Assembly (NCBI GenBank): GCA_016707895.1
Contig: JADJGV010000006.1
Span: 186,001 to 250,000, forward strand
Reading direction: 5' to 3'
From: Myxococcales bacterium
GTDB lineage: Bacteria > Myxococcota_A > Polyangia > Haliangiales > Haliangiaceae
DNA: 64,000 nucleotides
Shown: piece after piece, positions 1 through 9,376 of the stretch
Numbering within the stretch: position 1 is the stretch's first letter
Layout: each line of letters begins with the position of its first letter
Notes under the pieces: generated by a model
What the model saw: only the letters and a program-made list of their open reading frames with translations
What the model was told of the DNA's origin: nothing
The model's database searches: none
Position numbers and translations under genes: made by a program

Positions 1-121
1 CGACGTCCTGGATGTGCTGGGTCAGCTCGACGCGCTCGATGCCGACGTCGCCCGGGTGCGGTGATGGATCGCAGGCCCCGAGCGCCAGCGCGACGAGGCA
101 CGAGAGATAGGTCCGGTTCAT
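1..121 (-). CDS. Lipoprotein, N-terminal part (runs off window)
   Basis: Only the first 40 codons lie in the window; the gene continues beyond base 1. The start is ATG at 121. A good Shine-Dalgarno sequence, GAGGAG, lies six bases upstream. The protein begins MNRTYLSCLVALALGAC, a lipoprotein signal peptide with lipobox LGAC, so it should be exported and lipidated on Cys17. The mature part starts DPSPHPGDVG. There is too little sequence for a family call. It is divergent from the gene at 279. Confidence 0.6.
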   Translation of the reverse strand, partial: MNRTYLSCLVALALGACDPSPHPGDVGIERVELTQHIQDV

Positions 122-266
122 GACACGCTCCTCGAGGCCACCCTGGCCTCACGGGCGTCCATCGCGCGGGCGCGGCGATCTTCCGGAGCCGCGGCCGCGC
201 CCCGCGGGCGAGCACGGCGCGCCTCCCACCGATCGGGCCTCCCGACCCCGGCGCGGACGACGGCGG

Positions 267-272
267 TATGAT
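267..272 (+). promoter_or_regulatory. -10 box TATGAT, leaderless promoter
   Basis: TATGAT (5/6 match to TATAAT) ends six bases before the ATG at 279. Transcription should therefore start at or next to the A of the start codon. No clear -35 element is visible and there is no Shine-Dalgarno sequence. This supports the ATG at 279 over the open frame that extends upstream to 120. Confidence 0.5.
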
Positions 273-278
273 CGGCGC

Positions 279-1241
279 ATGGGAAAGCACCGAGCCGCGG
301 CGTGGTACCGGCGCGACGTCGGCGTGTGGGTGATCGGCGGGGCGATCGCCAGCGCGATCCTGGGCGTCGTGGCCTACGCGGCCCACCACGGCGCGCCGCC
401 GCGGGTGACGACGACGCCGCTCACGGGCGCCGCGCTGGCCGATGGGACCGCGCTGGTGATCGAGCGCGTCGATCGCGCCGAGTCCGACGGCGACGGCGGC
501 GTGGCCGTCACGACCGCCTACCGCGTGCGGCGGTTCGCGCCGCGCACCGGCGCCGAGCTGGCCCGTCGCCCGCTCGCCGGGCCGGTGCGGTGCGCCACCG
601 CGATCGCCGCGCTGGCGTGGTGCACCGACGCGACCGGCGCGACCGAGCTGGTCGACGGCGACCTCGCGCCCCGGCTCGACGCCACCGCGGTCGCGCGCGC
701 CGCCCCGATGAAGCCGGCGGACGGGCCACGGGTCGATCGGGCCGGCGGCCTGCTGCGCCTGACCCCCGCCGGTGGCTGGGTGCGCATCGATCCCGTGACG
801 TTCGCGACCAGCCCCAGCGATGGCATCGCCGATCCGACCCGGCACCCGGCGCGCGGGGTCGCGGCCGCCGATCTGGGCGATCGACGCGTCGCGCTCGTCG
901 ACCGCGGCGAGGGGCACCGGGCGCTGCGCCGCGGCGACCAGGACGTAGCGGTCGAGGCCAGCGCTGGCGTCAGCCCCGAGCCGACCTACCTCGCCGACGG
1001 CCTGCTCGCGACGCCCCCCGTCGCGCTGGATCTCGACGGCGATCTCCTGCTCGTCGAACGCGTCGTGACGACCAGCGCGGCGCGCCGCTTGCTCCGGCTG
1101 CCGGCCCGCGGCGGCACGCGCTGGTCAGCCCCGATCCCAGACAGCGTGGTCTGGGCGGTCGTCACCGGCGACACGATCGTCGTGGCGCACGCGCGCGGGC
1201 TCCGCGTGGTCGCTGCGGCGACCGGGGCCCCGCTGCCGTGA
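279..1241 (+). CDS. Membrane-anchored protein of unknown function
   Basis: 320 residues. A basic N-terminus (MGKHRAAAWYRRD) precedes one hydrophobic segment at about residues 13-36. The rest is an Ala/Asp/Arg-rich domain with repeated short blocks (for example RVDRAGGLLRLTPAGGWVRI), as in beta-propeller or PQQ-like proteins; the propeller reading is an inference from repeat texture. It probably has a single inward anchor with the bulk in the periplasm. Start 279 is chosen because the -10 TATGAT ends six bases upstream; the open frame to 120 has no signal. The next gene begins 60 bases downstream with its own promoter. I do not recognise the family. Confidence 0.6.
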   Translation: MGKHRAAAWYRRDVGVWVIGGAIASAILGVVAYAAHHGAPPRVTTTPLTGAALADGTALVIERVDRAESDGDGGVAVTTAYRVRRFAPRTGAELARRPLAGPVRCATAIAALAWCTDATGATELVDGDLAPRLDATAVARAAPMKPADGPRVDRAGGLLRLTPAGGWVRIDPVTFATSPSDGIADPTRHPARGVAAADLGDRRVALVDRGEGHRALRRGDQDVAVEASAGVSPEPTYLADGLLATPPVALDLDGDLLLVERVVTTSAARRLLRLPARGGTRWSAPIPDSVVWAVVTGDTIVVAHARGLRVVAAATGAPLP

Positions 1242-1287
1242 CGACGTGCGCGGCGGCGCGACTTGCGGGGCGCCGGGATCGGTGCGC

Positions 1288-1293
1288 TAGACT
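1288..1293 (+). promoter_or_regulatory. -10 box TAGACT, leaderless promoter
   Basis: TAGACT ends seven bases before the ATG at 1301. There is no ribosome-binding site between it and the start, so the mRNA is predicted to be leaderless. Confidence 0.45.
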
Positions 1294-1300
1294 CCGGTCG

Positions 1301-1591
1301 ATGACCACGCGGCATCGCGCGACGCCCCCGGCGCTGGCGGTCACGTACGTCGATGAGGACTTCGCGGTGTTCGAGTGGACCGCCGCCGATCCAGCGCCGC
1401 GCCCCGCGCTCACGCCCGCCGAGGACGCGGTGCTCGCGGCGATCGTTCGCGGGGACAGCAACGCCGCGATCGCCGCCGCCCGCCAGACCTCGGTCCGGAC
1501 CGTCGCCAACCAGGTCGCCGCGCTGTTGCGCAAGCTGGGCGCGAGCTCACGCTACGATCTCATCCGACGTCATGGCGCCAACCGCGGCTGA
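1301..1591 (+). CDS. Small LuxR-type HTH regulator
   Basis: 96 residues. The C-terminal half is a LuxR/GerE-type helix-turn-helix: LTPAEDAVLAAIVRGDSN, then a recognition segment around TSVRTVANQVAALLRKLGA, ending SRYDLIRRHG. The first 40 residues are not a recognisable receiver domain, so this is essentially a stand-alone DNA-binding module. Its last 20 bases overlap the start of the next gene in another frame, which suggests translational coupling. The neighbour ends with a similar HTH, so the two may bind related sites or heterodimerise (inference). The upstream TAGACT box supports the start. Confidence 0.7.
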   Translation: MTTRHRATPPALAVTYVDEDFAVFEWTAADPAPRPALTPAEDAVLAAIVRGDSNAAIAAARQTSVRTVANQVAALLRKLGASSRYDLIRRHGANRG

Positions 1592-2609
1592 TCCGATCGC
1601 GCTGGTCGAGGCGGCGTACCAGTGGACAGCGGACGAGCGGGCATGGCTCGACGCGATCCTCGCCACCGCGGCACCGTACGACGTCGGCGGAGGCGTGATC
1701 GCGTGCACCGCCACCGCGCACCCGACCACCACGGTGCGCGCCATCGACGCGTCTGCCAACACCGCCGCGGCCGACGTGGAGCAGTTCCACCGGGTCGTCG
1801 CCGAGTTCCCGCCGGCGCTGGCCCGCCAGGTGTTCGCCCCCGCCGAGTTGGTCGGCAGCGCCGGCCATCGCCTCGGCCGCATCGCGAACTCGGCCAGCGG
1901 CGCGCTGAGCCAGGCCGCCGCGGTCGCCGCGCGCGAGTTGCCGGGGATGTGGGGGCTGGTCAGCGGCGCCCCCCGCGCGGGTGCGTTGCTGATCTGCTTC
2001 CCCCACGGCCGCCGCCGGCCGGCGCCGGACGATCCCTTCCCGCACGCTGGCCGCCGCGCGCTCGCGCTGGCGGGTGCGCACCTCGGCGCGGCGCTGCGCC
2101 TGCGCCAGCTCGCCCACGCCGCGCCCCACGCCGACGACGCCGAGACCGAGGCGGTGCTGTCGCCGGGCGGGCGCGTTCTGCACGCCGAGGGCGCGGCGCG
2201 CACCGACCGGGCGCGGGCCAGCCTCGCCGCAGCGGTGCTGGCGGCGACCCGCGCGCGCGGCGACGCGCGTCGCGCCGACCCTGACACGGCGGTCGCCGAG
2301 TGGACCGCGCTGGTACAGGGGCGGTGGACGATCCTCGAGACCGTCGAGCGTGACGGCAAGCGGCTGGTGCTAGCGCGGCGCAACCCGCTGGGCACCGACG
2401 ACTTGCTCGCGTTGCCGCCCGATGAGCGCGACGTGGCGTGGCTGGCGGCGTACGGGCACTCGTACAAGTTCATCGCGTACGAGCTCGGCGTGCCGCTGGG
2501 GACGGTGGCGACGCGGCTGCGCCGCGCGATGCGCAAGCTCGGCGTGACCTCGCGGCGCGAGCTGCTTCGCCGCCTCGGCACCTCGAGCGATTCGCCGAAA
2601 GAAAAATGA
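1572..2609 (+). CDS. LuxR-family transcriptional regulator
   Basis: 345 residues. The N-terminal about 200 residues have no strong signature; a GAF-like sensor is possible. The C-terminus is a LuxR HTH: LLALPPDERDVAWLAAYGHS, then the GVPLGTVATRLRRAMRKLGV helix pair and SRRELLRRLG. ATG at 1572 overlaps the previous gene by 20 bases, so the two are probably cotranscribed and coupled. No histidine kinase is adjacent and there is no receiver aspartate, so it is likely ligand- or protein-regulated rather than phosphorylated. The target is unknown; the exported hydrolase genes immediately downstream are candidates. Confidence 0.7.
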   Translation: MAPTAADPIALVEAAYQWTADERAWLDAILATAAPYDVGGGVIACTATAHPTTTVRAIDASANTAAADVEQFHRVVAEFPPALARQVFAPAELVGSAGHRLGRIANSASGALSQAAAVAARELPGMWGLVSGAPRAGALLICFPHGRRRPAPDDPFPHAGRRALALAGAHLGAALRLRQLAHAAPHADDAETEAVLSPGGRVLHAEGAARTDRARASLAAAVLAATRARGDARRADPDTAVAEWTALVQGRWTILETVERDGKRLVLARRNPLGTDDLLALPPDERDVAWLAAYGHSYKFIAYELGVPLGTVATRLRRAMRKLGVTSRRELLRRLGTSSDSPKEK

Positions 2610-2692
2610 CCATGGACCGCCGGTGCCGACGTTCGGCACGGTGAGGTGGTCCGCACGGCGAGCCGGCGCTCGCCCCGCGGCCAGGAGGGTCC

Positions 2693-5600
2693 ATGGCACG
2701 TCGACTTCGAAGGCTGGCTTGGATGGCGGCGCTCGCCGCGCTCGCACCGTCGTCGGCGCAGGCCTGGAAGCCGACCACCCACGTCTACCTGGCGCAGGAG
2801 GCGTGGGCCGACGCCGCCGACGGCCGGGTGACGATCGAGCTGCTCGACCCCGCCACCGGCGCGCGCACGCCGCTGGGCGAGTTCGAGGTCGACCCGCGGC
2901 TGCGCGACGCGATCCGCCAGCAGCCGCTGGCGTACTTCGCCGGCGTCCTCGGCCCCGACGCCTACCCCGACATGATCACCGGGCAGATGCGCGTGCATCC
3001 ACCCGGCGAGGGCGCGCCGGGCGACCCCGACCTGAACGCGTACGGCGCCGGCACCGAGCCGTGGCTGGCGCGGCTGTGGACGCTGGCCTTCACCACCGAG
3101 CCGTCGCCCGAGGTGCGCGCGTTCGCGGCCGGCTACCTCACCCACGCCGCCGGTGACTACTTCGCGCACACCTACGTCAACGCCCGCACCGGCGGCATCT
3201 TCGCGCTCGGCCCCAACGGGCTCAAGCACTACATGCTCGAGGGCTACCTCGGGCAACGCACGCCGGACCTGATGCCGATCGACGGGCTCGACGCGTACGC
3301 GTACTTCGGCAAGTTCGATCTGCCGCCGACCTTGGTGCGGGTCATCGCGACCCAACTCGCCGACCTGCCGACCAGCGACCCGCGCGAGCAGAACAAGGCG
3401 ATGTCGCTGCCGCGCGACTTCCTCGAGCTATCGGCGAGCGTCCGCCAGCTCTTGCGCGAGTACGACGCGACCGAGGCCAGGTTGCGGGCACCGCTCGGCG
3501 GCCTCGGTGACGAGATCGCCCAGGCTCACCGCACCCTCGACTGGGCCTGCGATCTGACCAAGAACACCGGCTGCCCGGTCCCCGGCGTCGCGATCGACGC
3601 CTGCCCGGCCCCGCTGCCCGTCGCGCGCGCCAACCCCGCCGCGTGCGTCGCCGTCGCCGCCTACCTCGGAACCATCGAGCCGCTGGCCGGGCCGGCGCTG
3701 GCGCCGTGGCAGGCCTTCACCGCGACCGTCGGGCCGCTGGCGATGCTGGCCCGCCGCTGGGTCCACAACATCGACGAGGGCCTGCTCAAGTGGGTCGAGA
3801 CCAACCACCGCTTCGCGCGCGCGGTGTTCATGAACCCGCGCGGCACCGATCTCGCCGCCGGATTGAAGGAGTGGCAGGACTTCGCGCCGATCGCGGCCGG
3901 CATGCTGGTCGGCATCGACGGCGACGTGCTGCGCAAGCTGCAGGAGGGGCTGGCGATCGCCGCACGCCCGTTCGAGCACCTCGAGGAGGTGCGCGCCGAC
4001 GCCCACGCCCGCCACCTGAAGCTGCTGTTCGGGGTCACCCCCGACGAGCTCGCGACCAAGTTCGCCAGCCCCCACGCCGCGATCGATCTGCTGTTCGGCG
4101 CCGGCACCCAGGCCGCCATCAACCGCGACCTCGGCCTGCCCACGAGCGCCGACGACGACTTCGCGCGCTACCCGTTCAGCGGCATCGCGCGCTTCGCGAC
4201 CAAGGACTTCGCGCCGGCCTACGACACGGTGGTGCTCGCCAAGCTGGTGCTGCTGAGCCCCGCCGGGCTGCAGGCGCTCTACGCCGCGCTCGCCGCCGCC
4301 GCCGGGGGCGCCGCGCCCATCGTCGACGTGGGCGCCGCGATCCCACCCAACGTGATGCTCGGCTGGGGCAAGACCATCGACGGATCGACCCAGTGGGCCC
4401 ACGACATGCCGCTAGCAGCGGAGCAGTGCCGGCTGTTCGTGCGGCTGTTCCGGCCGATCGCGGCGCCGGGCCGGGGCCCGAACCACCCGGGCGAGCCGAC
4501 CGACGAGTGCGGCGCGCCGACCGCGCCCGTGACCGCGCCGGCGATCGTACCGGCGCGCCAGCCGATCACCGTCGACGCGCGCTACCTCACGGTCGAGGGC
4601 GGCGCCAGCGTCGCGCTGCGCTACAACCGCCTGGTCCGGCTGCGCGTGACCCATGGCGCGATCCTCGCGCGTTGCGCAGCGCAACCGGACGACAGCTGCA
4701 CCGTCAGCTACGGCACGCCGGTGTTCGCGGAAGACACCGACGTGGTCATCACCGCCGCCGATCCCGTCGACGCGAGCGGCGGGCTCACCACGACGATCCA
4801 CGTGCGCGCGCCGCTCGCGGTGCGGGTCGCGTCGCCGCTGGCGGCGCGCGGCGCGCCCGACCTGGTCGCGCTGAGCGGTACGATCGACGCCGGCGGGCGG
4901 GTGCTGCTCGCGGTCGCCCCCACCGTCCCCGTGCGGTGGTCGCTGCGCGGCCCCGGTCAGCTCGGCGCGCCGCGCGAGGCGCTGGCGCTAGCGCAGCGTC
5001 GGCTGGCCCAGGGGGCCAAGCTGGCCAAGCTCGGCCGCAGCTTTGCGCGCGATCAGGCGGCGCGGCTGCGCTGCCGCCCTGGCGCGCCGTGCCGGGCGCC
5101 GACCACCGCCGCGCTGCGCACGCGCGAGCGCGCCGTGGCCGAGGCGCGCGACGCGCAGGCCGAGACCGAGCTGGCGATCGAAGCGCTGGCGCGCACCTAC
5201 GTCGCGCCGGCGGCGGTCGTGACCACGACGCCGGTGACGATCCGCGTCGACACCGACGATGGCCGCCACGCCGAGCTCACGCTGCAGGTGCGCCCCGCCC
5301 GCCCGCCGATCGCCGTGGCGCCGGTGACCGTCGCGCCCGGCGCCGAGGTCCGCATCGTCGCCGACCCGCCGCTGCCGGTGGCGTGGGAGGTGCCGGCGGG
5401 CAGCCCCGGCGAGATGGCGCCGACCACGGCCGCGCTCGCCGCGGTCCGCGATCACCTCCGCTCCAACGCCGCGGTGTTCGCGCCCACGGCCGCGCCGCGC
5501 ATCGCGCCGCCGCGATCACCGCGACCGCGGCCGCTGCCCTCACCCGCCGCCCCCACGGCGCCGCCGCGCCCCGCCGCGCCGGCGATCGCGCCGACGGGAC

Positions 5601-5812
5601 AGGCGCCGCCGGCGCCGCGGCCCGCGGTCGACCTCCTGCGCCTGCTCGACGCCGACCCGCGCGCCCGGGCGCCGTTCGAGCAGCTCGCCGCCGCGCGCGC
5701 CACCTACCGCGCCCCCACCACGATCACGACGCCGACCACGGTGACCCTGCGCGGCGCCGTGCTCGACGGCACCGGCCGCACGGTGACCGCCACCGTGACG
5801 ATCCGCCCCTGA
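2693..5812 (+). CDS. Large exported zinc-phospholipase-C-like protein
   Basis: 1039 residues. A signal peptide (about residues 1-24, ending SSAQA|W) exposes an N-terminal Trp, as in bacterial zinc phospholipase C and S1/P1-type enzymes, where the mature N-terminus is a zinc ligand. Candidate metal residues follow in KPTTHVYLAQEA and YLTHAAGDYFAHTYVN (His-x3-Asp-x3-His). The region to about residue 480 is helical and His/Asp-rich. The C-terminal half has Pro/Ala-rich repeats and beta-sandwich-like segments containing repeated TPVTIRV and TPTTVTL motifs. The start has a strong AGGAGGG site. It probably forms a unit with the next exported hydrolase, 31 bases downstream. Substrate is unknown; catalysis is inferred from the motif pattern. 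Confidence 0.65.
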   Translation: MARRLRRLAWMAALAALAPSSAQAWKPTTHVYLAQEAWADAADGRVTIELLDPATGARTPLGEFEVDPRLRDAIRQQPLAYFAGVLGPDAYPDMITGQMRVHPPGEGAPGDPDLNAYGAGTEPWLARLWTLAFTTEPSPEVRAFAAGYLTHAAGDYFAHTYVNARTGGIFALGPNGLKHYMLEGYLGQRTPDLMPIDGLDAYAYFGKFDLPPTLVRVIATQLADLPTSDPREQNKAMSLPRDFLELSASVRQLLREYDATEARLRAPLGGLGDEIAQAHRTLDWACDLTKNTGCPVPGVAIDACPAPLPVARANPAACVAVAAYLGTIEPLAGPALAPWQAFTATVGPLAMLARRWVHNIDEGLLKWVETNHRFARAVFMNPRGTDLAAGLKEWQDFAPIAAGMLVGIDGDVLRKLQEGLAIAARPFEHLEEVRADAHARHLKLLFGVTPDELATKFASPHAAIDLLFGAGTQAAINRDLGLPTSADDDFARYPFSGIARFATKDFAPAYDTVVLAKLVLLSPAGLQALYAALAAAAGGAAPIVDVGAAIPPNVMLGWGKTIDGSTQWAHDMPLAAEQCRLFVRLFRPIAAPGRGPNHPGEPTDECGAPTAPVTAPAIVPARQPITVDARYLTVEGGASVALRYNRLVRLRVTHGAILARCAAQPDDSCTVSYGTPVFAEDTDVVITAADPVDASGGLTTTIHVRAPLAVRVASPLAARGAPDLVALSGTIDAGGRVLLAVAPTVPVRWSLRGPGQLGAPREALALAQRRLAQGAKLAKLGRSFARDQAARLRCRPGAPCRAPTTAALRTRERAVAEARDAQAETELAIEALARTYVAPAAVVTTTPVTIRVDTDDGRHAELTLQVRPARPPIAVAPVTVAPGAEVRIVADPPLPVAWEVPAGSPGEMAPTTAALAAVRDHLRSNAAVFAPTAAPRIAPPRSPRPRPLPSPAAPTAPPRPAAPAIAPTGQAPPAPRPAVDLLRLLDADPRARAPFEQLAAARATYRAPTTITTPTTVTLRGAVLDGTGRTVTATVTIRP

Positions 5813-5843
5813 CCGCCCGCGGTCTTCACTCGCTGGAGGAACC

Positions 5844-8800
5844 ATGTCCCGACGTCGCTCGTTGTATGGCCGCCTGATCGGCCCCGTGACGCTGGCCGGG
5901 CTCGCTGCCACGGCCGGCCACGCGCAGCCCCGACCCACGCCGCGGCCCATCCCCCGCCCGCTGCCCGGGCCGCGGCCGCTCCCCGTCCCCGCGCCAGAGT
6001 ACTGCCAGAATCTCACCTTCCCGGCGGGCTGCTGGACCTACGAGGGCACCGCATTCGTGAAGGTCGTGCCCGGCCTGAACCCGCGCAACCGCGCCGAGCT
6101 GTCGTCGGTGAACAACCGCGGCAGCGGCAACGTGACCTCCGACCCGATCCTGCTCGACCAGCCGTACCTGACGTTCCAGCTGCGTGACGCCCACCACGAC
6201 GGCACCCGGGTCGAGCTGCTGGTCCGCGACGACGCCGGCCCGCTCACACAACCCGACGGCCGCTACCGCGTCGCCGCCGCGACGTCGAACCTGCTGCACG
6301 ACGACGGCGGCCCCGGCTACACCGGCCGCCACGTCTTCGACCTGTCGCTGCTCGCTGGCCAGGTCGGGCGCATCCGCATCGTCGACGAGACCGACGCCGC
6401 GGCGCTGATCGTCGCCGGCTTCGATCGGACCGCCCAGCCGCCGCCGACCTCGTGGTCGTTCGACCCCGGCCTCGAGGGGTGGCAGCGACTCAGCGGCGAC
6501 GCGTTCGCGGCGCAGCCCGTGCTCGGCGACGTGATGGAGGTGGCCAGGGTCGCGCCGCCCGGGTTCGATCCGGCGGCCCTGACCGCGCTGGGCGGCGACT
6601 ACTGGAACACCGCGTTCCCGATCGGCCGGGTAGGCCGCGGCTGGATCGGGACCTTCGACCGGCGCGACCCCGATCCGGCCGCGATGCCGTCCCCGCAGGG
6701 CGACGCGCCGACCGGGATCCTGGCCTCGATGCCGTTCGTGATCGACAAGGCACGGATCAGCTTGCTGGTGAGCGGCGGGCGCGACGCGACCCTGCGCGGC
6801 GACGGCCCCGGCGCGACCGCGGCGGCCGTCGACGTGACCGCGGTCCAGCTCGGCGTGGCGCTGCAGATCCAGCGCGACGGCGCGTGGCGAGACGCCCGCT
6901 GGGCCACCGGCAAGGACCGCGAGATGTTCGATCGCGTCGAGTGGAAGGTCGAGGACCTGCGCGGCAAGACCGCGCGCATCCTGATCGTCGATCGCCGCAG
7001 CGACGCGTGGGGCCACGTCAACGTCGACGACGTCCGCTTCGCCGACCGCTTCCAGATCGGCCCCACCGACTTCGGCGTCGCGTCGTACACGCGCGACGCC
7101 GCGCTCGACGCCGAGCCGCAGATGTGGGGCTACGCCGACTCCCACCTCCACGTCATGTCGTACCTCGGCTTCGGCGGCCGGATGATCGGCGGCACGCCGA
7201 CCGGCCCGATCGAGACCGCGATCGCGGCCTGCGACGGCCGCAGCCACGGTGGCACGGTCGACTCGGTCAAGGTCGACGGGCGCAAGGTCGACCTGCCGGT
7301 GTCGCGCAAGCTGCTCGAGGTCATGGACGACATGCCCGTCGACGACACCGTCATGCTCAAGGCGCTGCTGCGCATCGGCCTCGACTTCTTCGGGGCCGAC
7401 GGGATGACCGCGCCCGAGGTCGCGCTCAAGCTCTACCCCATCGTGCTCGCCGCCTACGGGGTCCTCAACGCCCAGCCGGCGTGGTGGATCGCCAGCGCGC
7501 ACGTCCCGCTGCCGGCCCTGGCCGCCCCGCTCCTCGAACCTGGCCACGCCATCCCGATCCTGACCGCGCTGGTGGTGGATCTCGACAACGCCAAGGCCAA
7601 GTGGATGGCCGGCGTCGGCCACGCCTCCGATGGCTACAAGGGCGAGCGGTCGACCTGGGACCAGCGCCGCGCCGCGCCCCGGGGGCGTGACAACCCCGCG
7701 CTCGACCCCTGGCCCAACAGCTTCTCACGCCTGCACCAGCAGGCCCACGTGAGCTGGCTCCGCCGGGCTCACCAGGGCGGCCTGCGCATGATCGTCATGA
7801 TGGCCGTCCACGCCGAGATCTTCGCCGAGGCCCAGGGCAACTTGCAGTCGGCGGAGGACGCACTGACCAAGCAGGTCGCGGCGGCCAAGGCGATGGCCGC
7901 GGCCAACGCGAGTTGGATGGCCATCGCCTACTCGTCGGCCGAGGCCCGCAAGATCATCGGCGCCGGCAAGCTGGCGATCGTCCTCGGCGTCGAGATCGGC
8001 TCGATCGATAAGATGTTCGACGCGCGCAAGGCCAACCCCTACCGCGACCTCGCGACCCGGCTGTGGCGCCTCGGGGTCCGCCACGTCTACCCGGTGCACA
8101 ACACCGACAACCTGTTCGCCGGCACGGCCATCAACAGCAACCTCTACGTCATCAACAACTACTACCTGAACCGGCGCTTCTACCGCGTCGAGGACGGCCG
8201 GGCCCACGGGATCAAGGCGACGCGCACGTGGATCCCCAGCGGCATCTCGAGCGCGCTGACGATCGACCTGCCGGGCGCCAAGCTGCCGCTGTTCCCGTTC
8301 GCGCTGGCCGCACTCGAGGGTGCCCAGGCGACCGGCAAGCTGCGCACCGCCACGCTGAACACCTGGAGCGTCGACCTGGTCGACCTGCGCCAGAAGCTCC
8401 AGGCCGCGGTGCCGCTCTACGAGGCGACGCCGGCGCAGGTGAACGCCCAGGGGCTCACCGCGGACCACGGCTTCAAGATGATCGACGCGCTGATGCGCAA
8501 GGGCTTCGTGATCGACTTCGATCACGCGTCGTTCAAGACTCGCGCCGACATCATCGCGCTGGCCAAGCAGACGCCCGGCGGCTACCCGGTGGCGTCGTCG
8601 CACTCCGACCTGCTCGCGCTCCACGACGACCCCAACGAGGGCATGCTCAAGGACAGTGAACTCGAGGAGATCTACCAGCTCGGCGGCACGATCGGCCCGG
8701 TGTGGTCACTCGCCGATGACCTGACCGAGGCCGGCGCGCGCCGCTGCGCCAACAGCTCGACCAGCTTCCTCGCGGCGTGGCGCAAGGCGGTGGTCGCGAT

Positions 8801-9266
8801 GCACGGCCGCGGCATGCCGATGGGCACCGACATGGTCGGGTTCCTGCCGGCGCCGCACCCGCGGTTCGGCCACAACCGCTGCCTGCCCGCGCCGGGCGCG
8901 GCCCCCGGCGCCCCGCAGCGCGACGGCGTCCGCTACGCGCACTACGGCGCCGGACCGACGGTGCTCGCGGTCGACGACAGCGACCAGCCGAATCCCGACG
9001 CACCCGCCGCGATGACCAAGTTCATCCACCTCGGCGCCAACCCGCCGCTGGTCGCGCTGACCCAGGGCACGCGGACCTACGACGTCAACGTCGACGGGCC
9101 AGCCCACGTCGGCCTGGTCCCAGACTTCTTTCAGGACGTCGCCAACCAGGCACCCGATCACCGGCGGCTGCTGGTGCCGCTGTTCACCGGCGCGTCGGGC
9201 TACATCGAGATGCTGCGGCGGGCCGAGCGCGGGGCGCTGATGCGCAACTCGGTGCCCGCGCCGTAG
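5844..9266 (+). CDS. Exported M19 (membrane dipeptidase)-like metal hydrolase
   Basis: 1140 residues. A signal peptide (to AGHAQ, about residue 27) is followed by a Pro/Arg-rich linker. Two beta-sandwich-like regions (about 50-190 and 200-400) resemble carbohydrate- or surface-binding modules. A metal-dependent hydrolase domain begins near residue 430 with ADSHLHV. Later motifs match the amidohydrolase/M19 pattern: RLGVRHVYPVHNTDN, FVIDFDHASF, YPVASSHSD and MPMGTDMVGF, giving His and Asp metal ligands. M19 enzymes are usually about 400 residues, so the 400-residue N-terminal extension is unusual. GGAGGA lies four bases before the ATG. Natural substrate is unknown; a dipeptide or amide is likely from the fold. 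Confidence 0.7.
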   Translation: MSRRRSLYGRLIGPVTLAGLAATAGHAQPRPTPRPIPRPLPGPRPLPVPAPEYCQNLTFPAGCWTYEGTAFVKVVPGLNPRNRAELSSVNNRGSGNVTSDPILLDQPYLTFQLRDAHHDGTRVELLVRDDAGPLTQPDGRYRVAAATSNLLHDDGGPGYTGRHVFDLSLLAGQVGRIRIVDETDAAALIVAGFDRTAQPPPTSWSFDPGLEGWQRLSGDAFAAQPVLGDVMEVARVAPPGFDPAALTALGGDYWNTAFPIGRVGRGWIGTFDRRDPDPAAMPSPQGDAPTGILASMPFVIDKARISLLVSGGRDATLRGDGPGATAAAVDVTAVQLGVALQIQRDGAWRDARWATGKDREMFDRVEWKVEDLRGKTARILIVDRRSDAWGHVNVDDVRFADRFQIGPTDFGVASYTRDAALDAEPQMWGYADSHLHVMSYLGFGGRMIGGTPTGPIETAIAACDGRSHGGTVDSVKVDGRKVDLPVSRKLLEVMDDMPVDDTVMLKALLRIGLDFFGADGMTAPEVALKLYPIVLAAYGVLNAQPAWWIASAHVPLPALAAPLLEPGHAIPILTALVVDLDNAKAKWMAGVGHASDGYKGERSTWDQRRAAPRGRDNPALDPWPNSFSRLHQQAHVSWLRRAHQGGLRMIVMMAVHAEIFAEAQGNLQSAEDALTKQVAAAKAMAAANASWMAIAYSSAEARKIIGAGKLAIVLGVEIGSIDKMFDARKANPYRDLATRLWRLGVRHVYPVHNTDNLFAGTAINSNLYVINNYYLNRRFYRVEDGRAHGIKATRTWIPSGISSALTIDLPGAKLPLFPFALAALEGAQATGKLRTATLNTWSVDLVDLRQKLQAAVPLYEATPAQVNAQGLTADHGFKMIDALMRKGFVIDFDHASFKTRADIIALAKQTPGGYPVASSHSDLLALHDDPNEGMLKDSELEEIYQLGGTIGPVWSLADDLTEAGARRCANSSTSFLAAWRKAVVAMHGRGMPMGTDMVGFLPAPHPRFGHNRCLPAPGAAPGAPQRDGVRYAHYGAGPTVLAVDDSDQPNPDAPAAMTKFIHLGANPPLVALTQGTRTYDVNVDGPAHVGLVPDFFQDVANQAPDHRRLLVPLFTGASGYIEMLRRAERGALMRNSVPAP

Positions 9267-9341
9267 CCGTCCGCGCTCCGGCCCCCGATGTCGCGGCCCG
9301 TCGCCGCGATCACGGCCGCCGCGCCGGCCGACACGCGGCGC

Positions 9342-9370
9342 TTGCGTCGCCCGCCGAGCGGGTCGAAGCT
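9342..9370 (+). promoter_or_regulatory. Promoter TTGCGT-N17-GAAGCT, leaderless
   Basis: TTGCGT (9342-9347), a 17-base spacer and GAAGCT (9365-9370) end six bases before the ATG at 9377. The spacer length is ideal; the -10 is weak. Confidence 0.35.
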
Positions 9371-9376
9371 CGACGC

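Noticed and set aside
120..278. Upstream extension of the gene at 279 (start at 120)
   Set aside because: The extension is Arg/Pro-rich, has no start signal and would precede a clear -10 at 267-272; start 279 is better supported.
1547..3355. 602-codon minus-strand open frame
   Set aside because: Antisense to the LuxR regulator and PLC-like genes; no start signal or domain.
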